Assembly (NCBI RefSeq): GCF_006124995.1
Contig: NZ_QEWN01000132.1
Location: forward strand, 1-64,000
Source of the DNA: Vibrio sp. Hep-1b-8
Lineage (GTDB): Bacteria; Pseudomonadota; Gammaproteobacteria; Enterobacterales; Vibrionaceae
DNA length: 64,000 nucleotides
Direction of reading: 5' to 3'
The translations under genes were made by a program, and so were the position numbers. Positions 1 to 9,915 of the stretch are shown piece after piece (within the stretch, counting starts at the first letter, position 1; each line of letters starts with the position of its first letter). The notes beneath the pieces are model-generated. The model was not told the origin of the DNA. It saw nothing but the letters and a program-made list of their open reading frames with translations, and did no database searches.

Positions 1-32
1 CTCCTGAAGTAGGTGGTTTAGGGCTGAAAATA

Positions 33-64
33 AAAGGCCTTGTTATACAACAAGGCCTTTCTTT
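33..64. terminator. Bidirectional terminator hairpin at the left edge
   Basis: A 12-bp stem (AAAGGCCTTGTT / AACAAGGCCTTT) with a 4-nt loop is flanked by A-rich and T-rich sequence. It lies 3' of the leftward OmpA gene and could also end a rightward gene outside the window. Confidence 0.75.
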
Positions 65-118
65 TAGAGCCACCCTTTCAATCAAACGACCTATACAGTC
101 TTAATAACTCGGTACTAC

Positions 119-1087
119 TTACTGTTGGTATTCAAAAGCTGGTACAACAATCTCTACGCGACGATTTTGTTCTCGACCTTCACGAGTTTCGTTCGAAGCG
201 ATTGGGTTATTTTCCCCTTCACCACGTACTGTGATACGACGACTTTCAATCCCTTCATTGATCAAAACATCCGCGACAGATTGAGCTCGTTTTTCAGACA
301 AAGTTTGGTTGTAAGCGGCTGCGCCAGTCGAATCGGTGTAGCCTGTCACCTCGACATTAGCCTGCGGGTACTGGTTCATAAACGCCACCAGTTCATCAAG
401 AGTTGATTGGCTTTCTGGTTTTAGTTTGGTGCTATTTAGCTCAAAACTGCCTGAATCGACCAGTTTTGTTTCGAAAGTCTTAACTACAGGCGTGACAACA
501 ACCTCTTCCGTCACTGTCTCTTCGACGACTTTCTCTTCGATAACAACCGCTTCTTCAGGTTGTGATTCATTGGCACCAAATTTGTAGACAAGACCAAGTG
601 TCGCACTGTTCACTGCGGCTTTAACCAAATCATTGTTCACATCGGTCAGACGCTGGTACTCAATACGTACTGCAAAATTATTATCTGACTGAATTTCTAC
701 ACCAATGGCTCCTAGGTACGAATTATCATCTTTATTACCGTACTCGACGCGAGCACCACCAAGTTTACCGTACAGAGACACATCCTCAGTCAGTGGTAAA
801 TTCAGTTTTGGAGCAAAAGTAAAAGCCTTAACCTTTTCATCAGCTAAGCCATCGGCAGTAAACTCACCAAGGTAGTCATAACCTGCTTCTAGTGACAGAA
901 AGTCGAAAAATTCATAACCCGCTATCACACCGGCTGTCATTGAATCGTCATCACAGTCATTTGTTAGCGCAGTACACGCATCATCCAGCCATGACTTTCC
1001 AACTTTACCCCCTAGATAAAACTCTGCACTTGCACTTGCTGACGCTAGTAACAATGCCCCCGACATAACCACTGCAAACTTTTTCAT
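119..1087 (-). CDS. ompA: OmpA family outer-membrane protein, copy 1
   Basis: The 322-residue product has a signal peptide (about 1-21, ending in a Ser/Ala run), an N-terminal eight-strand beta-barrel region, a Glu/Val-rich linker (about 175-205) and a C-terminal OmpA peptidoglycan-binding domain. That domain shows FELNSTKL, the GYTDSTG motif, LSEKRAQSV and a terminal ENRRVE-like segment (QNRRVEI). It should anchor the outer membrane to the cell wall. The start is the internal ATG at 1087, because GAGGGAG lies just upstream and the signal peptide begins there; a longer frame reaches 1153. A cysteine pair sits in the first surface loop (residues about 38 and 45). It is a tandem paralogue of the next gene. 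Confidence 0.93.
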   Translation of the reverse strand: MKKFAVVMSGALLLASASASAEFYLGGKVGKSWLDDACTALTNDCDDDSMTAGVIAGYEFFDFLSLEAGYDYLGEFTADGLADEKVKAFTFAPKLNLPLTEDVSLYGKLGGARVEYGNKDDNSYLGAIGVEIQSDNNFAVRIEYQRLTDVNNDLVKAAVNSATLGLVYKFGANESQPEEAVVIEEKVVEETVTEEVVVTPVVKTFETKLVDSGSFELNSTKLKPESQSTLDELVAFMNQYPQANVEVTGYTDSTGAAAYNQTLSEKRAQSVADVLINEGIESRRITVRGEGENNPIASNETREGREQNRRVEIVVPAFEYQQ

Positions 1088-1242
1088 GAGAACTCCCTCA
1101 TTAATCACATGCTTACTTATTTCTCTAAACCGGAAACCTATTGATAAGCACATTGGTAATACCGCACACCTAATAAGTATCGATATGCAAACAATATAAC
1201 AATGGAATTATAGGTGCTTTTTCTTTCTCATATATAAGACAA

Positions 1243-1266
1243 AGCCCCAACCATGGGGTTGAGGCT
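1243..1266 (-). terminator. Probable terminator of OmpA copy 2
   Basis: An imperfect hairpin (AGCCCCAACC / GGGTTGAGGCT) lies between the two OmpA genes. Read leftward it is followed by TTTGTCTTAT, a weak U-tract, so termination may be partial. Confidence 0.5.
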
Positions 1267-1293
1267 CAATTACTAACGTTGTTATTTTAATAA

Positions 1294-2268
1294 TTACTGC
1301 TGAACTTGGTACTCAAAGCTAGGTACGATCACTTCAACACGGCGGTTTTGCTGACGACCCTCACGAGTGTCATTTGATGCAATTGGGTTATTCTCACCTT
1401 CACCACGAACGGTAATACGAGACGCATCAATACCTTTTTGCTCAAGAGTAGACGCTACAGACTCTGCACGCTTCTCTGATACCACTTGGTTGTACTCAGC
1501 CGCACCAGATGAATCAGTGTAACCAATCACTTCTACTTTCGCTTGTGGGTAAGTATTAAGGAACTCTACCAGCTCATCCAGTTGAGAGGCGCTCTGTTGG
1601 TTTAGCTTTGTACTATTTAGTTCAAAACTACCTGTGCCTAGTAGCTGAGTCTCAAACGTCTTAGTCTCAACAACAGGCTCTGCTGGAGTCTCTTCAACGA
1701 CTTCTTCAACCATCTCTTCTTCTACGACAACAACTGGTGCAGCTTCTTCATTGCTACCAAACTTGTAAACTACGCCTAGCGTCGCACTATTACCCATCGC
1801 ACGAACCTGCTCATTGTTTGCATCAGTAATGGTTTGGTATTCAACTCGCACAGTCACGTTCTTATGTGAGTCAAATTCAACACCTGCGGCACCCATGTAT
1901 GAAGCATCTTCTTTGTTGCCATATTTGACGTATGCACCACCAAATTTACCGTAAAGTGAGATATCGTCAGTAATCGGTAGGTTTAGCTTTGGAGCTAGCG
2001 TAAATGCTTCAACTTTATCGTCATTAAGACCATCAGTTGTAAACTTACCTAGGTAGTCGTAACCACCTTCGATTGATAGAAAGTCCCACATTTCGTAACC
2101 GATGAATGCACCTGCTGTTGAAGCTTCATCATCACAATTTGCTGTCGCTGTTGTGCATGCATCATCCAACCAAGATTTACCTACTTTACCACCGACATAA
2201 AGCTCTGCCAGTGAAGGCGCTGATGCAAGAAGAAGTGATGCTGAAATTACCGCTGCTAATTTTTTCAT
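1294..2268 (-). CDS. OmpA family outer-membrane protein, copy 2
   Basis: A 324-residue paralogue of the neighbouring OmpA, with the same order: signal peptide (about 1-21), beta-barrel, Glu/Val/Pro-rich linker (about 172-200) and OmpA C-terminal domain (FELNSTKL, GYTDSSG, VSEKRAESV, QNRRVEV). The Asp-Asp-Ala-Cys loop with a second cysteine is conserved between copies. GAGGAA upstream supports the ATG at 2268. The two genes read the same way but are separated by about 200 bp with a hairpin, so each probably has its own promoter. Two copies suggest either dosage or alternative surface loops; which one is the major OmpA cannot be told from sequence. Confidence 0.93.
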   Translation of the reverse strand: MKKLAAVISASLLLASAPSLAELYVGGKVGKSWLDDACTTATANCDDEASTAGAFIGYEMWDFLSIEGGYDYLGKFTTDGLNDDKVEAFTLAPKLNLPITDDISLYGKFGGAYVKYGNKEDASYMGAAGVEFDSHKNVTVRVEYQTITDANNEQVRAMGNSATLGVVYKFGSNEEAAPVVVVEEEMVEEVVEETPAEPVVETKTFETQLLGTGSFELNSTKLNQQSASQLDELVEFLNTYPQAKVEVIGYTDSSGAAEYNQVVSEKRAESVASTLEQKGIDASRITVRGEGENNPIASNDTREGRQQNRRVEVIVPSFEYQVQQ

Positions 2269-2665
2269 GGTGTTTTATTCCTCAAATCTGAAAGTTGTTT
2301 AGCCTTAGTGCACATTTCCATTTACCCTTAGCAAAGCCCAAATGGAAACAGAACACGAATCATCATTTTATTTTGACTAAACCAATACCCACGGCATAAA
2401 CATCTAGATCCGTAAGCGAACTCAGCGAACTATATACACATTTCCTAACATTCAAAGCAGGATTTTGTCAGCGAACTGTTAGGAAATAATCCGAAAAAAA
2501 ACACGAATCCACGTAAAGCTAGTTAGGATAAGGGATTGGCGTATGTATGAATTTCTCCAATAAAATTCAGTCAACTAGGGAACAAAAAACAAATTCTCAA
2601 TAACGAGAAAATATATTGTAAGTACTCTCTCACATCTCTCGCTCTGGTCTTTACTAGAGACAAAA
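2269..2665. other. Intergenic region upstream of OmpA copy 2
   Basis: About 400 bp, AT-rich, with no convincing coding frame. It must carry the leftward promoter of OmpA copy 2. I could not pick a clear -35/-10 pair. Confidence 0.5.
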
Positions 2666-2697
2666 AAAAACCGCAGCGTAGTGCTGCGGTTTTCGAA
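2666..2697 (-). terminator. gltX terminator
   Basis: The hairpin AACCGCAGC - actac - GCTGCGGTT, read leftward, is followed by a run of T just 3' of the gltX stop codon. Confidence 0.85.
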
Positions 2698-2710
2698 CTG
2701 GCAATAACCA

Positions 2711-4138
2711 TTACGCGTTGGCTTCGCGCTCTGCGATGTATGCCAATGCCATTTTGATACGAGCAACACAACGCTCTTTACCGATAAGAGCCATAACTGC
2801 ATCTACCGATGGAGACTGACCGCCACCCGTAACCGCTACACGTAGTGGCATACCAATTTTACCCATACCAATTTCAAGCTCTTCACAAACAGCGGCAATA
2901 ACACCATCTTTAATGCTTTCCGTCGTCCACTCTGTTAACGCTTCTGCTTTTGCTAGTGCTAGCTCTAGTGGCTCTTTCGCTACACCACGTAGATGCTTTT
3001 TCGCCGCACCCGCTTCAAATTCAGAGAAGTCTTCATAGAAGTAGCGAATCTGTTCTGCTAGTTCAACAAGCGTATTGCAACGTTCACCAACAAGCTTGAT
3101 TACTTCAGTAATAGCAGGGCCGTTAGTCGCATCTAATTTCTGCTCATCAAGATGCCATTGTAGGTGCTCTGCAACATACTCAGGTTCTGAAGTCTTAATG
3201 TAGTGGTTGTTCAACCATTGTAGTTTATCTGTGTTGAACGCAGACGCTGACTTAGACACTGCGTTTAGGCTGAATAGGTTGATCATCTCTTGTTCAGAGA
3301 AGATCTCCTGGTCACCGTGAGACCAGCCAAGACGTACCAGGTAGTTGTTTAGTGCCGCTGGTAAGTAACCCATGTCACGATATTGCATTACTGATACAGC
3401 GCCATGACGCTTAGACAGTTTCGCACCGTCATCGCCAAGAATCATTGCACAGTGAGCAAAAGTAGGTACTGGTGCACCTAGTGCTTCATAGATATTGATT
3501 TGACGAGGCGTGTTGTTGATATGGTCTTCACCACGAACAACATGAGTAATGCCCATATCCCAGTCATCAACCACAACACAGAAGTTGTATGTTGGTGAGC
3601 CGTCAGTACGACGAATAATTAGATCATCCATCTGGCTATTGCGAATTTCGATACGACCACGAATTTGGTCATCGAATACCACGCTGCCTTCCTTAGGGTT
3701 ACGGAAACGGATAACGCATGGATCGCCATCTTTAGCTGCATCGTTTGCTGCTTTAATCTTAGGGTGTTCAGCATCGTAACGAGGCATTTCTTTGTTCGCT
3801 TCTTGTTCTGCACGAATTTCATCTAGCAACTCTTTCGATGCGTAACACTTGTATGCTTTGTCTTCAGCCAGCAGTTTATCAACCATCTCGTTGTAACGAT
3901 CAAAACGCTGAGTTTGGAAGTAAGGCCCTTCATTCCACTCAAGACCTAGCCATTTCATACCTTCTAGAATCGCGTCTACTGCTTCTTGCGAGTTACGCTC
4001 AAGATCCGTATCTTCAATACGCAGTACGAATTCACCACCTTGGTTTTTAGCGTATAGCCAAGAGTAAAGTGCAGTACGCGCACCACCAACGTGTAGGTAG
4101 CCTGTTGGGCTAGGAGCAAAACGAGTTTTAACCGTCAT
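2711..4138 (-). CDS. gltX: Glutamate--tRNA ligase
   Basis: The 475-residue class I aminoacyl-tRNA synthetase charges tRNA-Glu in the cytoplasm. The HIGH-type motif is at residues 9-19 ([11 protein letters not shown]) and the KMSKS-type motif is KLSKRHG near residue 240, followed by the helical anticodon-binding C-terminal half. Length fits bacterial GltX (about 470). It is monocistronic by appearance, with a strong terminator behind it and an ordinary gap in front. Confidence 0.98.
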   Translation of the reverse strand: MTVKTRFAPSPTGYLHVGGARTALYSWLYAKNQGGEFVLRIEDTDLERNSQEAVDAILEGMKWLGLEWNEGPYFQTQRFDRYNEMVDKLLAEDKAYKCYASKELLDEIRAEQEANKEMPRYDAEHPKIKAANDAAKDGDPCVIRFRNPKEGSVVFDDQIRGRIEIRNSQMDDLIIRRTDGSPTYNFCVVVDDWDMGITHVVRGEDHINNTPRQINIYEALGAPVPTFAHCAMILGDDGAKLSKRHGAVSVMQYRDMGYLPAALNNYLVRLGWSHGDQEIFSEQEMINLFSLNAVSKSASAFNTDKLQWLNNHYIKTSEPEYVAEHLQWHLDEQKLDATNGPAITEVIKLVGERCNTLVELAEQIRYFYEDFSEFEAGAAKKHLRGVAKEPLELALAKAEALTEWTTESIKDGVIAAVCEELEIGMGKIGMPLRVAVTGGGQSPSVDAVMALIGKERCVARIKMALAYIAEREANA

Positions 4139-4238
4139 GTAAAATACCTTGATTGTCTGAATGACTGCACCACGCCTTCAATATGTGCGATGGTGCTAAA
4201 ATTGCGCGTTATTTTAGCACCGATATGCAAATCTACAA

Positions 4239-4877
4239 TCAATCGTTAATATGTTTTACCGCCCAAGAGATAAACTCTTGCCGCTCTGATGGCGTCATAG
4301 AGAGAAAATCACGCTGGATCACTTTCGATTGCACTTTTTGATCCACGTTGACAGACGCCACTGACGCGGAACTCGCCTTAATGTTTGGCTCAGTAGGTGT
4401 AACAGATATCGCCGCAATACCACCAGCCAAGTTGTAGTCGTTCAGCATCGCGTCGTAATCGTGAATCAACGCAAAAGATTGATTCAAAATCTGATCCATC
4501 ACGATCTGCACTGATTGTCCATTACTGGTAACTTTAACTGTTGGACTCTTTTCAAACTTACTTACCCCACGCTGATCTCGAATCGCGAAAGGCGTTTCAA
4601 ACAATAGAGTTTCGTTCTGTGCGTCAAATGTGACCACCATTGGATGAGAGTTGAACTTCTTCTTGCCACCATTGCCATCAACCATTGCCGTGACTCGTAG
4701 CAATATCTGATTGTGACCATTAGCTATTTTCAGATCCCCCTTAGCCTTTTTTGGTATCTGATTGAGCTGTTGATTTACCGCTAGAATCTCTATTCGGCTA
4801 TCGGTGTGAATCGTCACTTGAGCATGAGCCATACTACTCATCAAAAGCACAATTGCCGCTGCAATGATTTTTTTCAT
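4239..4877 (-). CDS. DUF2057 family secreted protein (YccT-like)
   Basis: A 212-residue protein with a signal peptide ending near MAHA (about residue 18) and a DUF2057-like body: a start like IEILAVN, a GHNQILLRV segment, a middle part like VVTFDAQNETLLF, and a tail resembling ERQEFISWAVKHIN. The family's function is not established. The start is the ATG at 4877 because a basic, hydrophobic signal sequence begins there and AGAGAG lies upstream; an in-frame extension to 4934 lacks these. It lies downstream of the leftward porin gene with a 67-bp gap, and no clear terminator separates them, so co-transcription is possible. Confidence 0.8.
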   Translation of the reverse strand: MKKIIAAAIVLLMSSMAHAQVTIHTDSRIEILAVNQQLNQIPKKAKGDLKIANGHNQILLRVTAMVDGNGGKKKFNSHPMVVTFDAQNETLLFETPFAIRDQRGVSKFEKSPTVKVTSNGQSVQIVMDQILNQSFALIHDYDAMLNDYNLAGGIAAISVTPTEPNIKASSASVASVNVDQKVQSKVIQRDFLSMTPSERQEFISWAVKHIND

Positions 4878-4944
4878 TCTCTCTTCCTCACGGTTACAAA
4901 CGGAAAAAGGCGGACAAACTGTCCGCCGGGTCATAATATATTTA

Positions 4945-6060
4945 TTAGAATGTCCACTCAGTACCGATACGAACCATTAGGTCATCATCGTACGTAGAGT
5001 CATCTTGTTGAGTTAAACGAACAAAGGTGTATACCGAACTAAATGAGTAACCCAATTCACCACTGATAGAGGTTGAATCCATATCTTTGTTGTCTACGCC
5101 ATCTTGCTTACCCCTTTGGTCTGCGTAACCAACACGAATGTTTGCGTTACCAAAGAAGTAGTTCGCTTGAATCGAGTAAGCGTCGATTTCACGTTTGGTG
5201 TAACCGTAGTCACCGCCACCGTTAGTTGAGTCGTACGAACCCGTTTTGTATGCACCAAGGATATTAAAGTTGTCCATTGGACGAAGTTCGAAGCCTACAA
5301 AGTATGAATCCGTATCACCGACAGAAGCCGCTTTCCCTAGTTCTTTAATATCTAGAGGGTTACCTGGTGTTGCATTGTTTGTATCAAACACGTTGTCGGT
5401 AGCACTTTCAAATACTGTACCTTTAGCCGTTTCAAACGCTGCATGTAACGTTAGCATATCAACTGGCGCCACTGTGATAGAACCACCGAAGAAGTTAGAA
5501 TCTTCGTGGTTTTCACTACCATTACCACCCGCTAGGCTGAATTTAACCATCTCACCAAACATTGGTGAATCGTAGCGTGCCATTTGGCTCTTACGGTCAA
5601 AGTGGTAACGTTCGCCGCTGCGCCATGCGCGGTCAAAAGTACGACCTAGGTTAGATGCCGAGTATGGCCAGTCAACAAGTTCATATAACGGTGTCAACAT
5701 ACGACCAAAACGAACCTGACCCCAATCATCGCCGCGCAGACCGACGAAAGTATCGCGGTTACCTAAATCGGCACCGTAGTCCAATACCCAACCTGACTCT
5801 ACTTGAGCAAACGCAGTTACGTTATCTGTCATTGATTTAGCCGCGCGGAAACCGATGCGAGTTTCATTTTCTAGCGCCCAACCATCATCTGGACCTGTCG
5901 CTTTCGATGCACCGTAGTCCACAGCAGAGATAGAGACGACGCCGTAGACTTCTACGTTAGCATCATTCGGATCGCCCAGCATATACGCGTTAGCAGTACC
6001 AGTGGCCATGGTAGTTGCGGCGATTGCTGCGCCAAGAAGAGTCTTTTTAAAGTTAGACAT
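4945..6060 (-). CDS. OmpU-like general porin
   Basis: The 371-residue product has a signal peptide (about 1-25, TGTANA end), then a Gram-negative porin barrel finishing in a C-terminal phenylalanine (GTEWTF), the signal for outer-membrane insertion. The segments RIGFRAAKSM, LGNRDTFVGLR and VRFGRMLTPLYE are typical of Vibrio porins and are shared with the second porin in this window. It should form a trimeric channel for small solutes. In vibrios such porins are often controlled by ToxR or by carbon and osmotic signals; no operator was identified here. Confidence 0.9.
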   Translation of the reverse strand: MSNFKKTLLGAAIAATTMATGTANAYMLGDPNDANVEVYGVVSISAVDYGASKATGPDDGWALENETRIGFRAAKSMTDNVTAFAQVESGWVLDYGADLGNRDTFVGLRGDDWGQVRFGRMLTPLYELVDWPYSASNLGRTFDRAWRSGERYHFDRKSQMARYDSPMFGEMVKFSLAGGNGSENHEDSNFFGGSITVAPVDMLTLHAAFETAKGTVFESATDNVFDTNNATPGNPLDIKELGKAASVGDTDSYFVGFELRPMDNFNILGAYKTGSYDSTNGGGDYGYTKREIDAYSIQANYFFGNANIRVGYADQRGKQDGVDNKDMDSTSISGELGYSFSSVYTFVRLTQQDDSTYDDDLMVRIGTEWTF

Positions 6061-6467
6061 AAGATTAACCCCTATTTATTTGAATTTTTCCTTGTTCCCC
6101 TCACACAAAACTAACTGGTTGTTTTGAAGGGAACTATTTATGGACAGGGTCATGGTGGCAAACTTTTTTCGCGACGAAAAAAGAATGAAAAGATAATCTG
6201 ACCAGATTCAAATCAGAAAATTATAAAATTAAGCAAATCAATTTAAATCAATAAGTTAAATAGCAACATCAATAAACATAAACGTCAATACTGCTTAAGC
6301 GTTGCGTACATGGAGCGCTTGTTCGCCAAATCTGCTGACGAGATCACTGTGATTTTTTATCTATTTACGGAACTTTATATTTCCCAAATAAAAAGTTTGA
6401 ATTGTCTCGCATGCTTCCTGCCCACTAATTCACGGCAATCGGTGATTTTGACGTTTTATTTAAATAC
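6061..6467. other. Divergent intergenic region, porin to copA
   Basis: About 400 bp, very AT-rich near the porin. It should contain the leftward porin promoter. No coding frame or RNA gene is supported. Confidence 0.5.
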
Positions 6468-6498
6468 TTGACCTTACCCTTGCGGTAAGGTTTACGCT
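6468..6498 (+). promoter_or_regulatory. CueR-type copper-responsive promoter of copA
   Basis: -35 TTGACC (6468-6473) and -10 TACGCT (6493-6498) are separated by 19 bp, the long spacer typical of MerR-family promoters. The spacer holds the dyad ACCTTACC-cttgc-GGTAAGGT (6471-6491), very close to the known E. coli copA CueR operator. It predicts activation of copA-copG by Cu(I)-bound CueR. No cueR gene lies in this window. Confidence 0.87.
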
Positions 6499-6528
6499 TA
6501 GCCACAGTTGAATAATTAAGGTGATGTT

Positions 6529-9213
6529 ATGACTAAGTTTGATATCCCACTCTCTGGCTTAAACTGTATGGGCTGTGCTAGAAAAGTGGAGCGAGCAATT
6601 ACGGCAGAACACCAAGTCAGCATTGATCATTTGTCTCCCACTCACATCTCTTTAGAGACAGGCAGTTCTTTTGCCGCACTTGCAGATTCAATTGAGAAGC
6701 TAGGCTATCAGGCAGGCCACAAACATCATTTGTTCTTAACTGGACTCAATTGCGGTAAATGTGTCGCTAAGTTGGAACAAGCTCTTGAGCAGTCTCCACT
6801 CAATGGATCCTTTCGTGTATCGAAAACAGAGCTAGAGCTTGTATCGCTTCACTCACAACAAGAAGTCATCCAATTGATTGAGTCATTGGGTTATCAAGCA
6901 AGTCCATTCTCCCCGCACGTGGAAGCTGTACCCGCTGACGAAGAAATCGCCGCCCCTATAGAGAGAGAGCAACCATTACCCATTAAACACTCGGCGCACC
7001 TTCTTATATCGGGTATGACTTGTGCCAGTTGTGTCTCTTCGGTCGAGAAAGCCTTAATCTCAGTAAAAGGCGTAGAAAAAGCTCAAGTCAATCTTGCTGA
7101 ACAAAGCGCAGTTATTTTTTCCAACCAACCCATTGAGGAGATCGAGACTCAGCTATTACGCTCGGTCTCTCAATCTGGCTATCAAGCCCAACTGATTGAC
7201 GATCCTCAAAACCAGCAGCAAAAACAACTCGAATTGCAGCAAGCAGTTCAAACCCACCATAAGAAAAGTGCTTGGTTAGGTTTGATGATCGGTGCGCCAC
7301 TCATGCTGTGGGGAATCGCAGGCGGTAATATGATGATTCGCAATAGCGCAGACCAAATCGCTTGGGGCATCATTGGTGTTATCTGTTTATGGCTACTTGC
7401 GACAGCAGGAAAAACATTTTTCACTAACGCATGGCAAGCGCTCACTCACAAACGAGCGACAATGGATACCTTAGTCGCCCTAGGGACAGGTGCAGCTTGG
7501 TTATTCTCAATGTTAGTGGTCACTTTCCCCAACTGGTTTCCTGCCGCATCCAGACACGTCTACTTCGAAGCAAGCGCAATGATTATTGGCCTGATATCGC
7601 TTGGTCACTATATAGAAGCCAAAGCTAAGGCGAATACCACCCGCTCACTTCAGGCTCTGATTAATCTTCAGCCTCAGGTGGCGACTCTGGTCACGGAACA
7701 AGGCGATCGAGACATCACCATCGACGAAATTAGCCTGGGAATGAGACTGCGGGTGAAACCCGGTGAAAAAATACCTGTTGATGGCATCGTTGAGTCTGGT
7801 GAATCTTATCTAGACGAGTCAATGTTGACTGGCGAGCCAATACCAGTGAATAAGCAAGTTGGGGATTCTGTATCCGCAGGAACCATTAATCAGGATGGTA
7901 GTTTAATCATTCACGCTTCAAGTGTAGGTAGCGACACCATGTTGTCGCGCATCATCACTATGGTCCGCGAGGCTCAAAGTAGCAAACCAGCTATCGCTAA
8001 ACTCGCAGACCAAATTTCTTCAATTTTCGTTCCAGTTGTAGTAGCAATTGCTCTCCTATCTGCATTGGTCTGGTTTATGGTGGGTCCGGAACCTAAAGCC
8101 AGCTACATGCTCATTGTCACTACTACCGTTCTTATTATTGCGTGTCCATGCGCATTAGGGTTGGCGACCCCGCTATCTGTAACGGTTGGTATTGGTAAAG
8201 CGGCCGAGATGGGGATCTTGATTAAAGATGCCGACGTTTTGCAGTCAGCAGGCAAAATAGATACGGTGGTCTTTGACAAAACAGGCACCTTGACTCAAGG
8301 CAAGCCAAATGTTCAAAGCATCTACGCAGTCAATGGTCATAGTGACCAGTTGCTAACGCTCACAGCTTCAATAGAACAACAGTCAGAACATCCACTTGCT
8401 AAAGCGATTGTTCAACAAGCTCATCAGCAGTCTCTGCCAATGTTCGAGGTATCGGAATTTGAAAACCACCGCGGTCAGGGAGTGCTTGCAAAAGTAGAAC
8501 AACAATCTATTGCCGTTACCTCACTGGCTTATGCGTGTGAGCAAGCATGGCGTTTAGATGAGGTTGATAGTGAACTTCAACAATATCTAGACAACGCTTG
8601 GACACCGATTATTGTCGCTGAAAACTCAACTGTGATTGGCGTTATCGCCATCGCAGATCCGATAAAGCCCGATGCGAAACAGGCTGTAGAAGCACTAAAA
8701 GCCATCAATATCACGCCAATTATGCTCACTGGTGATAATTCGAGTGTCGCACAAGCCATTGCACAAGAGCTGGGAATTGAGCAAGTAATCTCGCAAGTAT
8801 TGCCAGATGAGAAAGCGGGCCATATTGCTGATTTACAAAGTCAAGGCCACTGCGTTGCAATGATAGGCGATGGCGTTAACGATGCGCCAGCTCTAGCCCT
8901 TGCTAATATTGGCATCGCGATGGGGGGAGGCAGCGATATCGCCATCGAGAGTGCACAGGTGACACTGCTTAACTCGTCACCACTGTCTGTTGTTCGAGCG
9001 ATTGAACTCTCTAAAGCAACAGTACGTAATATGAAACAAAACTTATTTGGGGCCTTCGTCTATAACTCGCTAGGTATCCCTATTGCCGCAGGTATTCTTT
9101 ATCCCAGCTTTGGCTTTTTGCTTAGCCCTGTTATTGCAGGTGCAGCGATGGCACTTTCCTCGATTACCGTAGTAAGCAACGCTAATCGTTTAAGACTTTT
9201 TAAAAGCTCGTAG
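6529..9213 (+). CDS. copA: Copper-exporting P1B-type ATPase with three metal-binding domains
   Basis: The 894-residue inner-membrane pump exports Cu(I) from the cytoplasm. Three N-terminal HMA domains carry CxxC at C13/C16, C75/C78 and C165/C168; the first two are more divergent (CMGC, CGKC) than the third (CASC). The P-type core follows: TGEP (434-437), the CPC metal site in the membrane (539-541), the phosphorylated aspartate in DKTGT (D583), an SEHPLAKAI nucleotide-binding motif and GDGVND. E. coli CopA has two HMA domains, so this is a longer form. It lies behind a CueR-type promoter and 8 bp before copG. Confidence 0.97.
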   Translation: MTKFDIPLSGLNCMGCARKVERAITAEHQVSIDHLSPTHISLETGSSFAALADSIEKLGYQAGHKHHLFLTGLNCGKCVAKLEQALEQSPLNGSFRVSKTELELVSLHSQQEVIQLIESLGYQASPFSPHVEAVPADEEIAAPIEREQPLPIKHSAHLLISGMTCASCVSSVEKALISVKGVEKAQVNLAEQSAVIFSNQPIEEIETQLLRSVSQSGYQAQLIDDPQNQQQKQLELQQAVQTHHKKSAWLGLMIGAPLMLWGIAGGNMMIRNSADQIAWGIIGVICLWLLATAGKTFFTNAWQALTHKRATMDTLVALGTGAAWLFSMLVVTFPNWFPAASRHVYFEASAMIIGLISLGHYIEAKAKANTTRSLQALINLQPQVATLVTEQGDRDITIDEISLGMRLRVKPGEKIPVDGIVESGESYLDESMLTGEPIPVNKQVGDSVSAGTINQDGSLIIHASSVGSDTMLSRIITMVREAQSSKPAIAKLADQISSIFVPVVVAIALLSALVWFMVGPEPKASYMLIVTTTVLIIACPCALGLATPLSVTVGIGKAAEMGILIKDADVLQSAGKIDTVVFDKTGTLTQGKPNVQSIYAVNGHSDQLLTLTASIEQQSEHPLAKAIVQQAHQQSLPMFEVSEFENHRGQGVLAKVEQQSIAVTSLAYACEQAWRLDEVDSELQQYLDNAWTPIIVAENSTVIGVIAIADPIKPDAKQAVEALKAINITPIMLTGDNSSVAQAIAQELGIEQVISQVLPDEKAGHIADLQSQGHCVAMIGDGVNDAPALALANIGIAMGGGSDIAIESAQVTLLNSSPLSVVRAIELSKATVRNMKQNLFGAFVYNSLGIPIAAGILYPSFGFLLSPVIAGAAMALSSITVVSNANRLRLFKSS

Positions 9214-9221
9214 AGGTTATT

Positions 9222-9677
9222 ATGAAACGTAAATTTTTTGCCCTAGCAACACTGACTCTGATTTCTGGTCACGCATTAGCGACCGATGTACTCAACCATA
9301 AATCACCATACTGTGGCTGTTGTACTGAGTGGACGAAACATATGCAAGATGCAGGCTTTACAGTTGAAGAGAAGTTACACGAAAACATGAATCCTATTAA
9401 GCAAACGTTGGGGATTACACCTGAACTTGCTTCTTGTCATACAGCAGAAATTAATGGCTACGTATTCGAAGGTCATATTCCAGCGGAAGACATTCAAGCT
9501 TTCCTTGAAAACCCACCACGCAATGCGAAAGGACTTGCTGTTCCGGGAATGCCAATGGGTTCTCCAGGCATGGAATATGGCAATGAAAAAGACGAATATT
9601 CAGTCTACGCGTTCAACGAAAAAGGTCAGGTATTTGAGTACCGACACTATAAAGGCAACAGCGGCTCTAACAAGTAG
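9222..9677 (+). CDS. copG: DUF411 periplasmic copper protein (CopG)
   Basis: The 151-residue product has a signal peptide (about 1-20) and a DUF411 domain with a Cys-x-Cys-Cys cluster (C31, C33, C34), C72-H73 and H85. A Met-rich segment (PGMPMGSPGM) lies near residues 108-117. From memory, CopG proteins bind a multinuclear copper cluster in the periplasm and support copper tolerance in Vibrio and Pseudomonas. The gene starts 8 bp after copA and is surely co-transcribed, so it should handle copper delivered across the inner membrane by CopA. GAGG upstream fits the start. Confidence 0.9.
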   Translation: MKRKFFALATLTLISGHALATDVLNHKSPYCGCCTEWTKHMQDAGFTVEEKLHENMNPIKQTLGITPELASCHTAEINGYVFEGHIPAEDIQAFLENPPRNAKGLAVPGMPMGSPGMEYGNEKDEYSVYAFNEKGQVFEYRHYKGNSGSNK

Positions 9678-9696
9678 TGTACCTGCCAAGCAAGTT

Positions 9697-9843
9697 TTGG
9701 CTCACTATACGAGTGAAAACAGGCAGGCTGCCTGCTTAGATTTATGGAAAAATGCGCTCTCAAACATTGACTATATCCAAATGCCAGACAGCATTCTTTG
9801 GCAGGCAGTGGAACGATTTTGCTCGCCTTTAGATGGCGCATAG
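9697..9843 (+). CDS. Possible small ORF or gene remnant after copG
   Basis: An open frame runs through 9678-9843 between copG and hemH. Read from the TTG at 9697 it would give about 48 residues, with a protein-like composition (for example ACLDLWKNAL, ILWQAVERF, two cysteines, ending SPLDGA). There is no ATG before residue 29 and no convincing Shine-Dalgarno sequence, so it may be a tiny gene, the tail of a decayed gene, or chance. No known family recognised. Confidence 0.22.
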   Translation: MAHYTSENRQAACLDLWKNALSNIDYIQMPDSILWQAVERFCSPLDGA

Positions 9844-9868
9844 ATGGCAAAGCCCAGTATAGGATGCA

Positions 9869-9891
9869 CAAAAAAAGCTGCCACTGGCAGC
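9869..9891 (-). terminator. hemH terminator
   Basis: The stem GCTGCC - agt - GGCAGC, read leftward, is followed by seven T, 3' of hemH. Confidence 0.85.
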
Positions 9892-9915
9892 CCTTTTAGA
9901 ATCAGTTAGCGCGCA

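Noticed and set aside
5246-5575. 109-codon rightward open frame
   Set aside because: Antisense to the porin gene, no ribosome site, no family resemblance.
9427-9677. Frame overlapping the end of copG
   Set aside because: The overlapped part is a shadow of copG; only the part after 9678 is considered as a remnant.
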